Position numbers and translations under genes: made by a program. The notes below the pieces were generated by a model. It saw only the letters and a program-made list of their open reading frames with translations. It was not told the DNA's origin and made no database searches. A DNA stretch of 12,050 nucleotides from Desulfobulbaceae bacterium (GTDB taxonomy: Bacteria > Desulfobacterota > Desulfobulbia > Desulfobulbales > SURF-16), in the NCBI GenBank assembly GCA_021160685.1, contig JAGHCC010000050.1:1-12050 (forward strand), given 5' to 3'. This document shows positions 1 to 6,869 of the stretch, in pieces. Position 1 is the first letter of the stretch. Every line of letters begins with the position of its first letter.

Positions 1-1
1 G

Positions 2-1915
2 AACAGGGCGGCTTGTCTTCTCGATGAAAAATGCAGTCAGGTCACCGGCGGCACTTTTCATTCGGTGGCGAATCTGCTGCTGCGAAGATATGGCCATTTT
101 TTGGGTTATGAACCGAATTTTACCATTCTTGACCGGGGTGATTCAGAAGGTATCATTAATTTGCTGAAATCTTCCCTTGAACTTGCCGGCAGCGGCAAGA
201 AGTTCCCTTCAAGAAGGGTGGTCATGAATATTCTCAGCGGTGCGGTGAACAAATCCATGGCCGTTGTTGATCTCATGGAAGAGCGTTTTTCTCATCTTCT
301 TGAGCATCTCGAGGATATTGAGCGAATTCATGAGCATTACGTGAAATTCAAATTTGAAAACGGGTTGATGGATTATGATGATCTTTTAGTCAACCTGAAA
401 AGATTGCTCGCCGAATTTCCTGAAGTGCGCGATGCTGTGTCAGAGCGGTTTTCCCATATCATGGTTGATGAGTATCAGGATACCAACCTGGTTCAAGCCG
501 AGATTATCAGACTCCTTGCCCATCATCATGATAATGTCATGGTGGTTGGTGATGATGCCCAGTCTATTTATAGTTTTCGCGGCGCGAATTTTCGTAATAT
601 CATGGATTTTCCCGGCGATTATAAGGGCTGCAAAATTATCAAGCTGGAGGAAAATTACCGCAGCAGTCAGGCGATTTTATCAGTCACCAATGAGATTATT
701 TCCCTGGCCAAAGAAAAATACACCAAAAAACTTTTCAGCCGTATTCAAAAAGGTCCCGTACCAATTTTGCACGGAGCCATGAACGAGGAAAGACAGGCCG
801 GTTATGTGGCCGGTCGCATTCAGTCCTTGCACATGGAGGGCAAACCTCTCCGCGAGATGGCGGTTCTTTTCCGCTCCGGCTTTCACGCCTATAAACTGGA
901 ACTGGAACTGAACAGCCGGCAACTGCCTTTTGAAAAAAGGGGTGGTCAGAAGCTCACCGAATCGGCCCACATGAAGGATGTGCTCTCTTTTCTGCGCGTT
1001 CTTGTTAATCCGTTAGACCATCTGTCCTGGAACCGGATTTTGTTACAGCTTGATAAGGTCGGTCCCAAAACCGCTCAACGCATTTTACAGAAGACCAAGG
1101 AGGCCGAAGATCTGCTTGCGGGGCTCAAGGCCTACCCGGCTGCGAAAAGCTGGCGGGAAGGGTTTCTGAAACTGATTGAATTAATTGAAGATCTGTCTCA
1201 GACTTCATCGCCGCCGGCAAGTTTTGAGCGGGTCATGGAGTATTACGAGCCAATTTTCGAGCGGATTTATCATGATGATTATCCCAGCCGCCGTCGGGAT
1301 CTGGATCAGTTAAGAGATATTTTGAGCGGGTATCAGGATCTGGGGAGTTTTATTGACGACACGGCTCTTGATCCGCCCGATATCACTCCTGCCGATAACG
1401 GGGCGGAGGATGAGGACCGCTTGATTCTGTCAACAGTTCATTCGGCCAAGGGGCTTGAGTGGGACACGGTTTTTATCATCAATCTGGCCGAGGGCAAATT
1501 CCCTTCATCCCATGCAAAATATAATGATGAACTGGAAGAGGAGCGAAGACTGCTCTATGTGGCGGCCACAAGGGCCAGAGAAAATTTGTTCTTTGTCTAC
1601 CCCCGGGAGACTGTAGGCTCGGACAGGCGTCGCACGCCGGCCGTCTTGACCCCGCTTCTGGCTGATTTGCCCCCTCATGTTTTGCAGAGTCCGGGAGCCC
1701 CTGGCTTGCAGGCCACGCCATACCCTGGCAGGGAGAAGAAGAAAAAGGTGCAGACCAGCGCATTCGCCCCCGGTTCAATAGTGAAACATCCTTTTTTTGG
1801 CCGGGGTAAGGTGCTCGAAGCCAGCGGTCCCAGGTCCATTGACGTGGATTTTTCCGGCCATGGCCTCAAGACTCTCCATCTTGATTTTGCCAAACTGGAG
1901 ATTTGCGATTCGTGA
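2..1915 (+). CDS. UvrD/PcrA-type superfamily 1 ATP-dependent 3'-5' DNA helicase, 5'-truncated by window edge
   Basis: An SF1A helicase that would unwind DNA 3'-5' using ATP, in repair or in clearing replication and transcription blocks. The frame is open from base 2, so the Walker A N-terminus lies outside the window; 637 residues are visible. In visible numbering, TFHS is at 18-21, Walker B DEYQDT at 156-161, motif III GDDAQSIYSFRG at 183-194, LEENYRS at 215-221, motif V STVHSAKGLEWD at 477-488 and motif VI with ATRAREN near 521-527. A GTG at 65 lies inside the conserved TFHS motif region, so it is not the start. The last ~45 residues (from about 590, with GSIVKHPFFGRGKV) match the Tudor-like C-terminal domain of PcrA/UvrD, which in those proteins contacts RNA polymerase. 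Motif III reads GDDAQ rather than the GDDDQ of E. coli UvrD, a common variant. The gene overlaps folC by 4 bp, implying co-transcription. The helicase family call is firm; whether it is the main UvrD/PcrA or a paralogue cannot be told. Confidence 0.95.
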   Translation, partial: NRAACLLDEKCSQVTGGTFHSVANLLLRRYGHFLGYEPNFTILDRGDSEGIINLLKSSLELAGSGKKFPSRRVVMNILSGAVNKSMAVVDLMEERFSHLLEHLEDIERIHEHYVKFKFENGLMDYDDLLVNLKRLLAEFPEVRDAVSERFSHIMVDEYQDTNLVQAEIIRLLAHHHDNVMVVGDDAQSIYSFRGANFRNIMDFPGDYKGCKIIKLEENYRSSQAILSVTNEIISLAKEKYTKKLFSRIQKGPVPILHGAMNEERQAGYVAGRIQSLHMEGKPLREMAVLFRSGFHAYKLELELNSRQLPFEKRGGQKLTESAHMKDVLSFLRVLVNPLDHLSWNRILLQLDKVGPKTAQRILQKTKEAEDLLAGLKAYPAAKSWREGFLKLIELIEDLSQTSSPPASFERVMEYYEPIFERIYHDDYPSRRRDLDQLRDILSGYQDLGSFIDDTALDPPDITPADNGAEDEDRLILSTVHSAKGLEWDTVFIINLAEGKFPSSHAKYNDELEEERRLLYVAATRARENLFFVYPRETVGSDRRRTPAVLTPLLADLPPHVLQSPGAPGLQATPYPGREKKKKVQTSAFAPGSIVKHPFFGRGKVLEASGPRSIDVDFSGHGLKTLHLDFAKLEICDS

Positions 1916-3237
1916 ATTATAAGCAGGCCTGGTCTTTCCTGGATGATCTGCAGTTTTTCAAAATCAAGCTGGGCCTGGACAGCATGGCCTGTTTTCTTGA
2001 CCTGCTTGATCATCCCCAGCTCAAGACGCCATATGTTCATGTGGCCGGCACCAATGGTAAGGGCTCGGTGTCCGTCATCCTCTTGACCCTTTTGGCCAAC
2101 GCCGGCTATAAGGTCGGTCTCTACACCTCTCCCCATCTCAGCTCGGTCCGGGAACGTTTCAGGATCAATAACAACTATATTTCCGAAGATGATTTTGCCG
2201 AATCAGCCACTGAAATTAAAAATATTCTGGACGGCAGACAGATTACCTATTTTGAATTCACCACTTCCCTGGCCATGCTCTGGTTTGCTAAAGAAGAGGT
2301 TGACCTGGCGATTCTTGAAACCGGACTCGGTGGCCGGCTTGACGCCACAAATGTTATCATCCCCCTTGTTTCAGTCATTACCAATGTTTCCATGGATCAC
2401 GAGGCCTATCTTGGTAATACCCTGACTGAGGTGGCCGGAGAAAAGGCCGGTATTATCAAGGAAGGCATCCCGCTGGTTTCCGGGGTCGGGCCGGATGAGA
2501 GTCGAGATGTAATAGTTGAGACCTGCCTCCAAAGGCAGGCGCCTCTCTCTCTTCTTGACCGGGATTTTGAAATTGGGGAGAGAGACGGTCATTTTTTTGA
2601 CTATGTTGGTATGCAGAAAAGGATCACCCGTCTTTCCACCACCCTCCGCGGAAAACATCAGCTCGACAACATTGCTCTTTGTCTGGCAACCCTTGAGGTC
2701 TTAGCCGGCAAGGGTTTTGAGGTCTCCGATGAGGCGATTCGCCAAGGTTTGCCCGAGGTTTTCTGGCCGGGCCGACTGGAGTATTTTTGTTTAGCTGATG
2801 ATGGTGTTCCGGTTGAGGATTCTGCTGATCATCCGGATGCTTCAGTTCGCCGGTATCTTCTTGACGGCGCCCATAACCCGGCCGGCGTCAACTGCCTGAA
2901 AAAAAGCCTTGAGGATGATTTTTCTTACAACAGGCTGATTATGGTCTGGGCCGGGATGGCGGATAAAGATCTGGTCAAAACTCTTGCCATTATTGCCCCC
3001 CTCTGTGATATTCTTATTTTTTGCCGTCCGGAGGCGGAGCGTTCCGCTACGCCGGAGCATCTTAAAAAACTGCTGCCACAGGAAAACAGGGCTGAGATAG
3101 TGCCTGCAGATTCCGTGAGTACGGCCTTGGAAAAGGCCCGGGAAGAGGCGGAACCAGCTGATTTGATTTGCGTGGCCGGTTCTCTTTACCTGATTGGCGC
3201 GGCCCGCGCTCAACTGTTGGGAGAGCTGGTGGACTAA
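1912..3237 (+). CDS. folC: Bifunctional folylpolyglutamate synthase / dihydrofolate synthase
   Basis: A cytoplasmic Mur-ligase-superfamily enzyme that adds glutamate to dihydropteroate and/or polyglutamylates tetrahydrofolate using ATP. From the GTG at 1912 it has 441 residues, a normal FolC length. Visible signatures are the P-loop GTNGKGS (46-52), YTSPHLSSVRERF just after it, ETGLGGRLDATN (136-147), the Mg-associated SMDH (160-163), EKAGIIKEG, RGKHQLDN (246-253), and the C-terminal-domain DGAHNP (318-323). The GTG start forms a GTGA overlap with the helicase stop and has a GGAG 11 bases upstream. A TTG at 1903 is also in frame but is only 2 bases from that GGAG, so it is less likely. The overlap suggests translational coupling to the helicase. 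Sequence alone cannot show whether both synthase activities are present. Confidence 0.95.
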   Translation: MNYKQAWSFLDDLQFFKIKLGLDSMACFLDLLDHPQLKTPYVHVAGTNGKGSVSVILLTLLANAGYKVGLYTSPHLSSVRERFRINNNYISEDDFAESATEIKNILDGRQITYFEFTTSLAMLWFAKEEVDLAILETGLGGRLDATNVIIPLVSVITNVSMDHEAYLGNTLTEVAGEKAGIIKEGIPLVSGVGPDESRDVIVETCLQRQAPLSLLDRDFEIGERDGHFFDYVGMQKRITRLSTTLRGKHQLDNIALCLATLEVLAGKGFEVSDEAIRQGLPEVFWPGRLEYFCLADDGVPVEDSADHPDASVRRYLLDGAHNPAGVNCLKKSLEDDFSYNRLIMVWAGMADKDLVKTLAIIAPLCDILIFCRPEAERSATPEHLKKLLPQENRAEIVPADSVSTALEKAREEAEPADLICVAGSLYLIGAARAQLLGELVD

Positions 3238-3240
3238 GGT

Positions 3241-3519
3241 ATGGAAATTGATTTTGACGGCGTTGACGAGGCTGTCATCAAAAGGGAAAAGGCAAAAGCC
3301 AGAAAACTGCGCAAAAGCTCATGGTGGCGGAAAAAGATCAGTTCCGGCATCTGTTATTATTGCGGGAAAGAGGTGGGGCCCAAGGCATTGACCATGGATC
3401 ATGTTGTGCCTCTGGTTCGGGGCGGCCTGAGTGCCAAATCAAACCTTGTCCCGGCCTGCAAGGAGTGCAATACCGACAAGAAGGATGCCCTGCCGTTTGA
3501 TTGGGAGGCGGACAGGTAG
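3241..3519 (+). CDS. Small HNH endonuclease-like protein
   Basis: A 92-residue protein with a basic N-terminal helix region (residues 12-32, rich in Lys/Arg) followed by a compact HNH/zinc fold. The zinc pairs are CYYC (38-41) and CKEC (73-76). The catalytic-type MDHVVPLVRGG runs from 52, with the conserved SNL Asn at 68 and a following CN-x-x-K segment. HNH domains of this shape cut or nick double-stranded DNA with a bound metal; whether this one is a nuclease or only a DNA-binding zinc protein is not shown. It starts 3 bases after the folC stop, with only a weak Shine-Dalgarno-like GGTGGA about 7 bases upstream, so reinitiation from folC is plausible. No methylase, terminase or intron features sit nearby, which argues against a restriction or phage role. 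The family is fairly sure; the function is unknown. Confidence 0.85.
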   Translation: MEIDFDGVDEAVIKREKAKARKLRKSSWWRKKISSGICYYCGKEVGPKALTMDHVVPLVRGGLSAKSNLVPACKECNTDKKDALPFDWEADR

Positions 3520-3571
3520 ATCATCTGACAATTCGGATAAAAGAAGTTTTATTAAATCTGCCCTTCTCGCA

Positions 3572-3595
3572 GATCATCTCAAGTCTGAGATGATC
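3572..3595. repeat. Perfect 10-bp inverted repeat (hairpin) downstream of the folC-HNH operon
   Basis: GATCATCTCA (3572-3581) and TGAGATGATC (3586-3595) are perfect reverse complements with a 4-base loop AGTC. The arms can be lengthened by CTC/GAG (3566-3568 with 3596-3598) across a 3-base bulge. It lies between converging genes, where a terminator would be expected, but no T-run follows on either strand, so it is not a classic intrinsic terminator. A near copy of one arm, GATCATCTGA, lies at 3518-3527 overlapping the end of the HNH gene. A weaker A/T-only hairpin, ATAAAA-GAAG-TTTTAT, is at 3537-3552. The stretch 3520-3710 otherwise shows no gene I can support. Confidence 0.6.
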
Positions 3596-3710
3596 GAGCT
3601 TCGCAATACCAAGATTAAGCGTTGAAATGAAGCACCAGTTCCGTATATTCTCATACAATTTTAAGTTTTCCCAAATAGGATGGTACTCCACAAAGTGATC
3701 TTTCAATCAT

Positions 3711-4508
3711 TTATATCACTTGCCTCAAATCGTTTTTTGTTCCTATATCCAGAAACGGTTTGTCGGAGACACGGATTCCTTCGACACGCATGCCATCATT
3801 GATGGCAGACTGAATGATATCACCAACAAAAAGTTCTGGTTTCGATTTAACATCATTCTGATGCAACTGGAGATAATTATGCATGTAGGAGCTAAATATC
3901 GGTGACCACACAGCGATCCCCCAAGAGAACTTTAAGTCTGTCTGGCCTGGTTTTATAATAATATTCGTAATTCTCTTGTTCTCGTTTACTTCTACCATAT
4001 CCACCTTATCAGGGCGATCAGTAGGAAATAGCCCTAGTACGATATCAACCTGTTCAGTTTTCAGGTGTTCAATAATTTCGTTAAAAATGTTTCCTGGGCC
4101 TAATATCATATCAGGAAAACCAAGGGCAACAGTAGATCCATCCATAAATGGATATGCCTGGTCGATGCTGTACGGAGATCCATACGGAAGCCCCATCATT
4201 AGATAAGCCAGATTCAGACCTATAGCAGACCCATCTTCCAAATAGGAAGGAATATCCCATTTTCCGTTACGAATAACAATATATACTTTTGTTATACCTG
4301 CAATCTGCATTTTTCTCAGGAGGTATTCACAAACAACCCGTGGTGGTTCTCCTCCATTTTTCATCCAGATCTCTGGAGCAATTGGATGAATTTCCTTACT
4401 GCAAGGAAGCTGACCAAGACGTGTTGCAAGGCCTGCCATAGGAACAATGCCAATTATATTATTGGTAAGATTGTTTTGCATATCAATATATCCCTGTGAT
4501 AACAACAT
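3711..4508 (-). CDS. Sugar-phosphate nucleotidyltransferase (RmlA/NTP_transferase family)
   Basis: Predicted to transfer an NMP from an NTP (probably dTTP or UTP) to a sugar-1-phosphate, giving an NDP-sugar for surface polysaccharide or glycosylation. With the ATG at 4508 it has 265 residues, typical of short RmlA-like enzymes. The nucleotide loop is GLATRL (26-31) followed by the conserved Lys in CSKEIHPI (38). FPDMILG (131-137) stands where the family's metal-binding Asp lies, KPG is at 186-188, and the C-terminal DIGTKNDL (254-261) is typical. The ATG at 4508 has an ideally spaced AGGG 6 bases upstream; the ATG at 4481 (AGGG 10 bases upstream) is a good alternative, while the GTG at 4541 adds a tail with no recognisable domain. 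The gene stands alone with no glycosyltransferase, epimerase or dehydratase neighbours. It is A+T-rich: 60-base blocks at 3841, 3961, 4201 and 4261 count to 33, 38, 42 and 32% G+C, against 53% (2281) and 58% (5041) in flanking genes. The sugar and nucleotide are undetermined. Confidence 0.85.
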   Translation of the reverse strand: MLLSQGYIDMQNNLTNNIIGIVPMAGLATRLGQLPCSKEIHPIAPEIWMKNGGEPPRVVCEYLLRKMQIAGITKVYIVIRNGKWDIPSYLEDGSAIGLNLAYLMMGLPYGSPYSIDQAYPFMDGSTVALGFPDMILGPGNIFNEIIEHLKTEQVDIVLGLFPTDRPDKVDMVEVNENKRITNIIIKPGQTDLKFSWGIAVWSPIFSSYMHNYLQLHQNDVKSKPELFVGDIIQSAINDGMRVEGIRVSDKPFLDIGTKNDLRQVI

Positions 4509-4739
4509 ATTAATCCCTGAGTTGTGTAGGATTAGGATCACTGTTTATTGGTAAGATGGGCGATTTGATTTTCAAGTTACCCAATTATTCAGAAAATTAA
4601 TCTCAAAATTTACCTTATTCTGTACAAATCTTAATTTACCGTTTGGCCTGTACGGTTCGGTTCCCGATATCTAGAGGGCATTCAAAATAAATGCTGAAAT
4701 CTTCACCCCGGTAACGTTGCTGAATAGCCACAAAGAAGT
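4509..4739. other. A+T-rich intergenic region upstream of the nucleotidyltransferase gene
   Basis: This stretch separates the stop of the tamA-like gene from the start of the nucleotidyltransferase, both on the - strand. It should hold the nucleotidyltransferase promoter and any terminator for the tamBA operon. I found no convincing sigma-70 promoter; the - strand has TTGAAA about 17 bases before a poor -10. I also found no hairpin followed by a T-run. Short repeats seen are CTGTAC twice (near 4620 and 4649) and GCATT/AATGC arms around 4679-4695. None is strong enough to name as a site. Confidence 0.3.
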
Positions 4740-6854
4740 TTAAAAGGCCATGCCAATACTGAAATGTACGACAAAACTATCTTCATGTTTTCTATGATAC
4801 GGATTCCAGCCAAAATCAAGACGGGCCGGCCCCACGGGAAGAAGATACTGAATTCCTAAACCGACGCCGGCACGCATATCGCGAAAATAGTCTTTTAATG
4901 TGGCCTCAATCAGGTCCGAACTGTCCGCAGACATCAATTCCTCATCCCGGAGATTATTGCTGTTTGGCGCTACATTTCCCACATCCACAAATAGCGAGGA
5001 CGCCCAACGGGGTGTCATTTTTTTTCGTAATTCCAGATTAAAAAGATTAAAAGCTGCGCCGCCTATGGGTTCTCCGTCAGCATCAACCGGCCCCAGGCGG
5101 GATTTCTTAAAGCTGCGCACCGAATTTTCCCCGCCGTTATAAAACCGTTCACCAAGGGGAATACCCTTCTGACTGCCGGTGGGGAAAATGACTCCTGTTG
5201 AATAACGCAAACCAAGGACGAGGGAATCAGCAATCTGATGGAAATAGCGGGTGCCGCCGGTCAGGCGGCAGTAGGACAACTCGCCGCCGATAGACGGTAT
5301 GGCCAATTTCAGACTCATGTAGCGCCTGTTTCCGGAGGTCGGGAAAAAAAGATCGTTTCGGGTATCTTTGACAACCTGCATGATGACTGATGCTGTACTG
5401 TAGTTGTCATCAGCCTGATAGAGGTCGGCATCAAGGTCAATGTCGGAAAGATGGTTGCTGCTGTACTCGTATCCGATGCTGGCGACGATCTTTTTGTGGA
5501 ATTTTTTTGACAGATAGCAACCGATACCGGACTCTTCCAAGGTGAAAGATGGTTCCTCCCGATAGCGGTAATAAAGCGGGATGTTCCCGCTCAGGGAAGT
5601 GCCGAACAGCCAGGGATCGATAAGATCAAATTCAATGGAACGTCCTTTTGCCGAAATGCCTGCGTCTGTCCGGAATATTCTGCCGCTGCCAAAAAGGCTG
5701 CTGTTTTTGTAACCTGTCTTCAGACGAAGAAGTTCATATGAGCCCCAGCCAGGTTCAATATAGACCTGTCTGGATGGCTTTTCCTCCAGCTTGACCATGA
5801 CATCCTTTTTTTCGGCTGTTTCCGTATCGAGAAAAGTGATATCAATGCGTGAAAAAAGACCTGTTTGAAAGAGATTGCTGAAACTTTCCTGTCTGGCTTT
5901 CAGGCTGTATGGCTTGCCCGGATGAAGCCTCATTCTTTTCAGGATAATCGAACGGCGGGTGCGCTGATTACCTTCCACGAAGATATTTCCGATAACAACG
6001 CGAAGGCCGCTTGTTATCTCCGCGTGTAAGTCAACAATTCCATCAACATCATTTCTGTTGGTCTTTATGACAACCTCCGGCCGGAGAAATCCCAAGTTGC
6101 CATAGATCCCCATGATTTTGCTTTGTAAAAGAAATTTTTGCCGGGGAAAATATCTCGTACCTTTCATCTTGTCGGCAGTTTTGTTTATCTCAGCCGAGCT
6201 TTCTTCCGTGATATCTCCTGAAAAGGAAATGCGGCCCACTGTATAGCGCACCCCTTCCTCGATGGAGATGGTGACCGTTGCCCGGTTTTTTTCAGCATTA
6301 AAAACAATCTGTGGCGGATGGATGACAGCGTTAATAAAACCTTCCGCGATATAGACACTTTTTATGTCCTGGCTTAAAGAGTTTATTTGTCGTTTCACAT
6401 AAAGAAACGGGATTTTTTTAAGAACATTTTCCCGAATCATGGTGTCGTGAATCAAAATCCCGGCGGGCTCAAGCTGGTCGAGACCTTCGAAGAGGAACTG
6501 GTCCACGAGAACTTTCTTTCCTTCATTAATGATAAAAGTTATATGTTTTTCATTCCCATTATGGTCGATGGCCCTGTAGTCGACTGTTGCCTCCGGGTAG
6601 CCTTTATTCCAACAGGCAACCTTCATCATGAAAGCGGCATCATCAACCCTGCTCAGTCTGTATGGCTCACTCTCTAAACCTTGAAGCTCATATTGGGCTG
6701 CATTCCGTAAATTTTTTTCAGAGATGTTGGTATTTCCCTGGAAGAAAAAAAGCAACCTCTGCCCGTTTTCATGGCCGAAACAGGCAGTTTTCCCCATCAC
6801 CAGGAAGAGGGAAAAAAGCAAGAAAAAAAAGAGATACATTCGATGGATTTTCAT
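4740..6854 (-). CDS. TamA/BamA-family (Omp85) outer membrane assembly protein
   Basis: A predicted outer-membrane beta-barrel that would help insert proteins, or receive lipids or proteins from its TamB-like partner. It has 704 residues. There is a hydrophobic signal peptide at 1-28, then about four POTRA-like beta-alpha-alpha-beta units (roughly 32-113, 115-201, 204-283, 285-359; the last contains EGNQRT and FSNLFQTGLFSRIDI). A 16-strand-type barrel runs from about 363, with DTRNDLFFPTSG at 497-508 and the loop-6 motif GGENSVRSF around 574-582. The chain ends HFSIGMAF, with a C-terminal Phe as in an outer-membrane beta-signal. E. coli TamA has three POTRAs and 577 residues, and BamA has five, so this is intermediate. 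The start ATG at 6854 has GGGA 5 bases upstream and lies 15 bp after the tamB-like stop, so one operon is likely. TamA is preferred over BamA because of that neighbour; Omp85 membership itself is secure. Confidence 0.88.
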   Translation of the reverse strand: MKIHRMYLFFFLLFSLFLVMGKTACFGHENGQRLLFFFQGNTNISEKNLRNAAQYELQGLESEPYRLSRVDDAAFMMKVACWNKGYPEATVDYRAIDHNGNEKHITFIINEGKKVLVDQFLFEGLDQLEPAGILIHDTMIRENVLKKIPFLYVKRQINSLSQDIKSVYIAEGFINAVIHPPQIVFNAEKNRATVTISIEEGVRYTVGRISFSGDITEESSAEINKTADKMKGTRYFPRQKFLLQSKIMGIYGNLGFLRPEVVIKTNRNDVDGIVDLHAEITSGLRVVIGNIFVEGNQRTRRSIILKRMRLHPGKPYSLKARQESFSNLFQTGLFSRIDITFLDTETAEKKDVMVKLEEKPSRQVYIEPGWGSYELLRLKTGYKNSSLFGSGRIFRTDAGISAKGRSIEFDLIDPWLFGTSLSGNIPLYYRYREEPSFTLEESGIGCYLSKKFHKKIVASIGYEYSSNHLSDIDLDADLYQADDNYSTASVIMQVVKDTRNDLFFPTSGNRRYMSLKLAIPSIGGELSYCRLTGGTRYFHQIADSLVLGLRYSTGVIFPTGSQKGIPLGERFYNGGENSVRSFKKSRLGPVDADGEPIGGAAFNLFNLELRKKMTPRWASSLFVDVGNVAPNSNNLRDEELMSADSSDLIEATLKDYFRDMRAGVGLGIQYLLPVGPARLDFGWNPYHRKHEDSFVVHFSIGMAF

Positions 6855-6869
6855 CGTTTTCCCGCTTGG

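Noticed and set aside
65..1915. Helicase starting at the GTG at 65
   Set aside because: The frame is open to base 2 and the upstream residues complete the conserved TFHS motif, so the gene is cut by the window edge rather than starting at 65.
3241..3519. HNH gene as a restriction, phage-packaging or homing-intron nuclease
   Set aside because: No methylase, terminase, intron or phage genes are nearby; it sits in a tight housekeeping operon.
3521..3706. 61-residue reading frame on the - strand between the HNH and nucleotidyltransferase genes
   Set aside because: No recognisable domain, it spans the perfect hairpin, and no clear ribosome binding site; more likely non-coding or a repeat remnant.
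4509..4541. Extension of the nucleotidyltransferase to a GTG at 4541
   Set aside because: It adds 11 residues with no family support, whereas the ATG at 4508 has a well-spaced AGGG.
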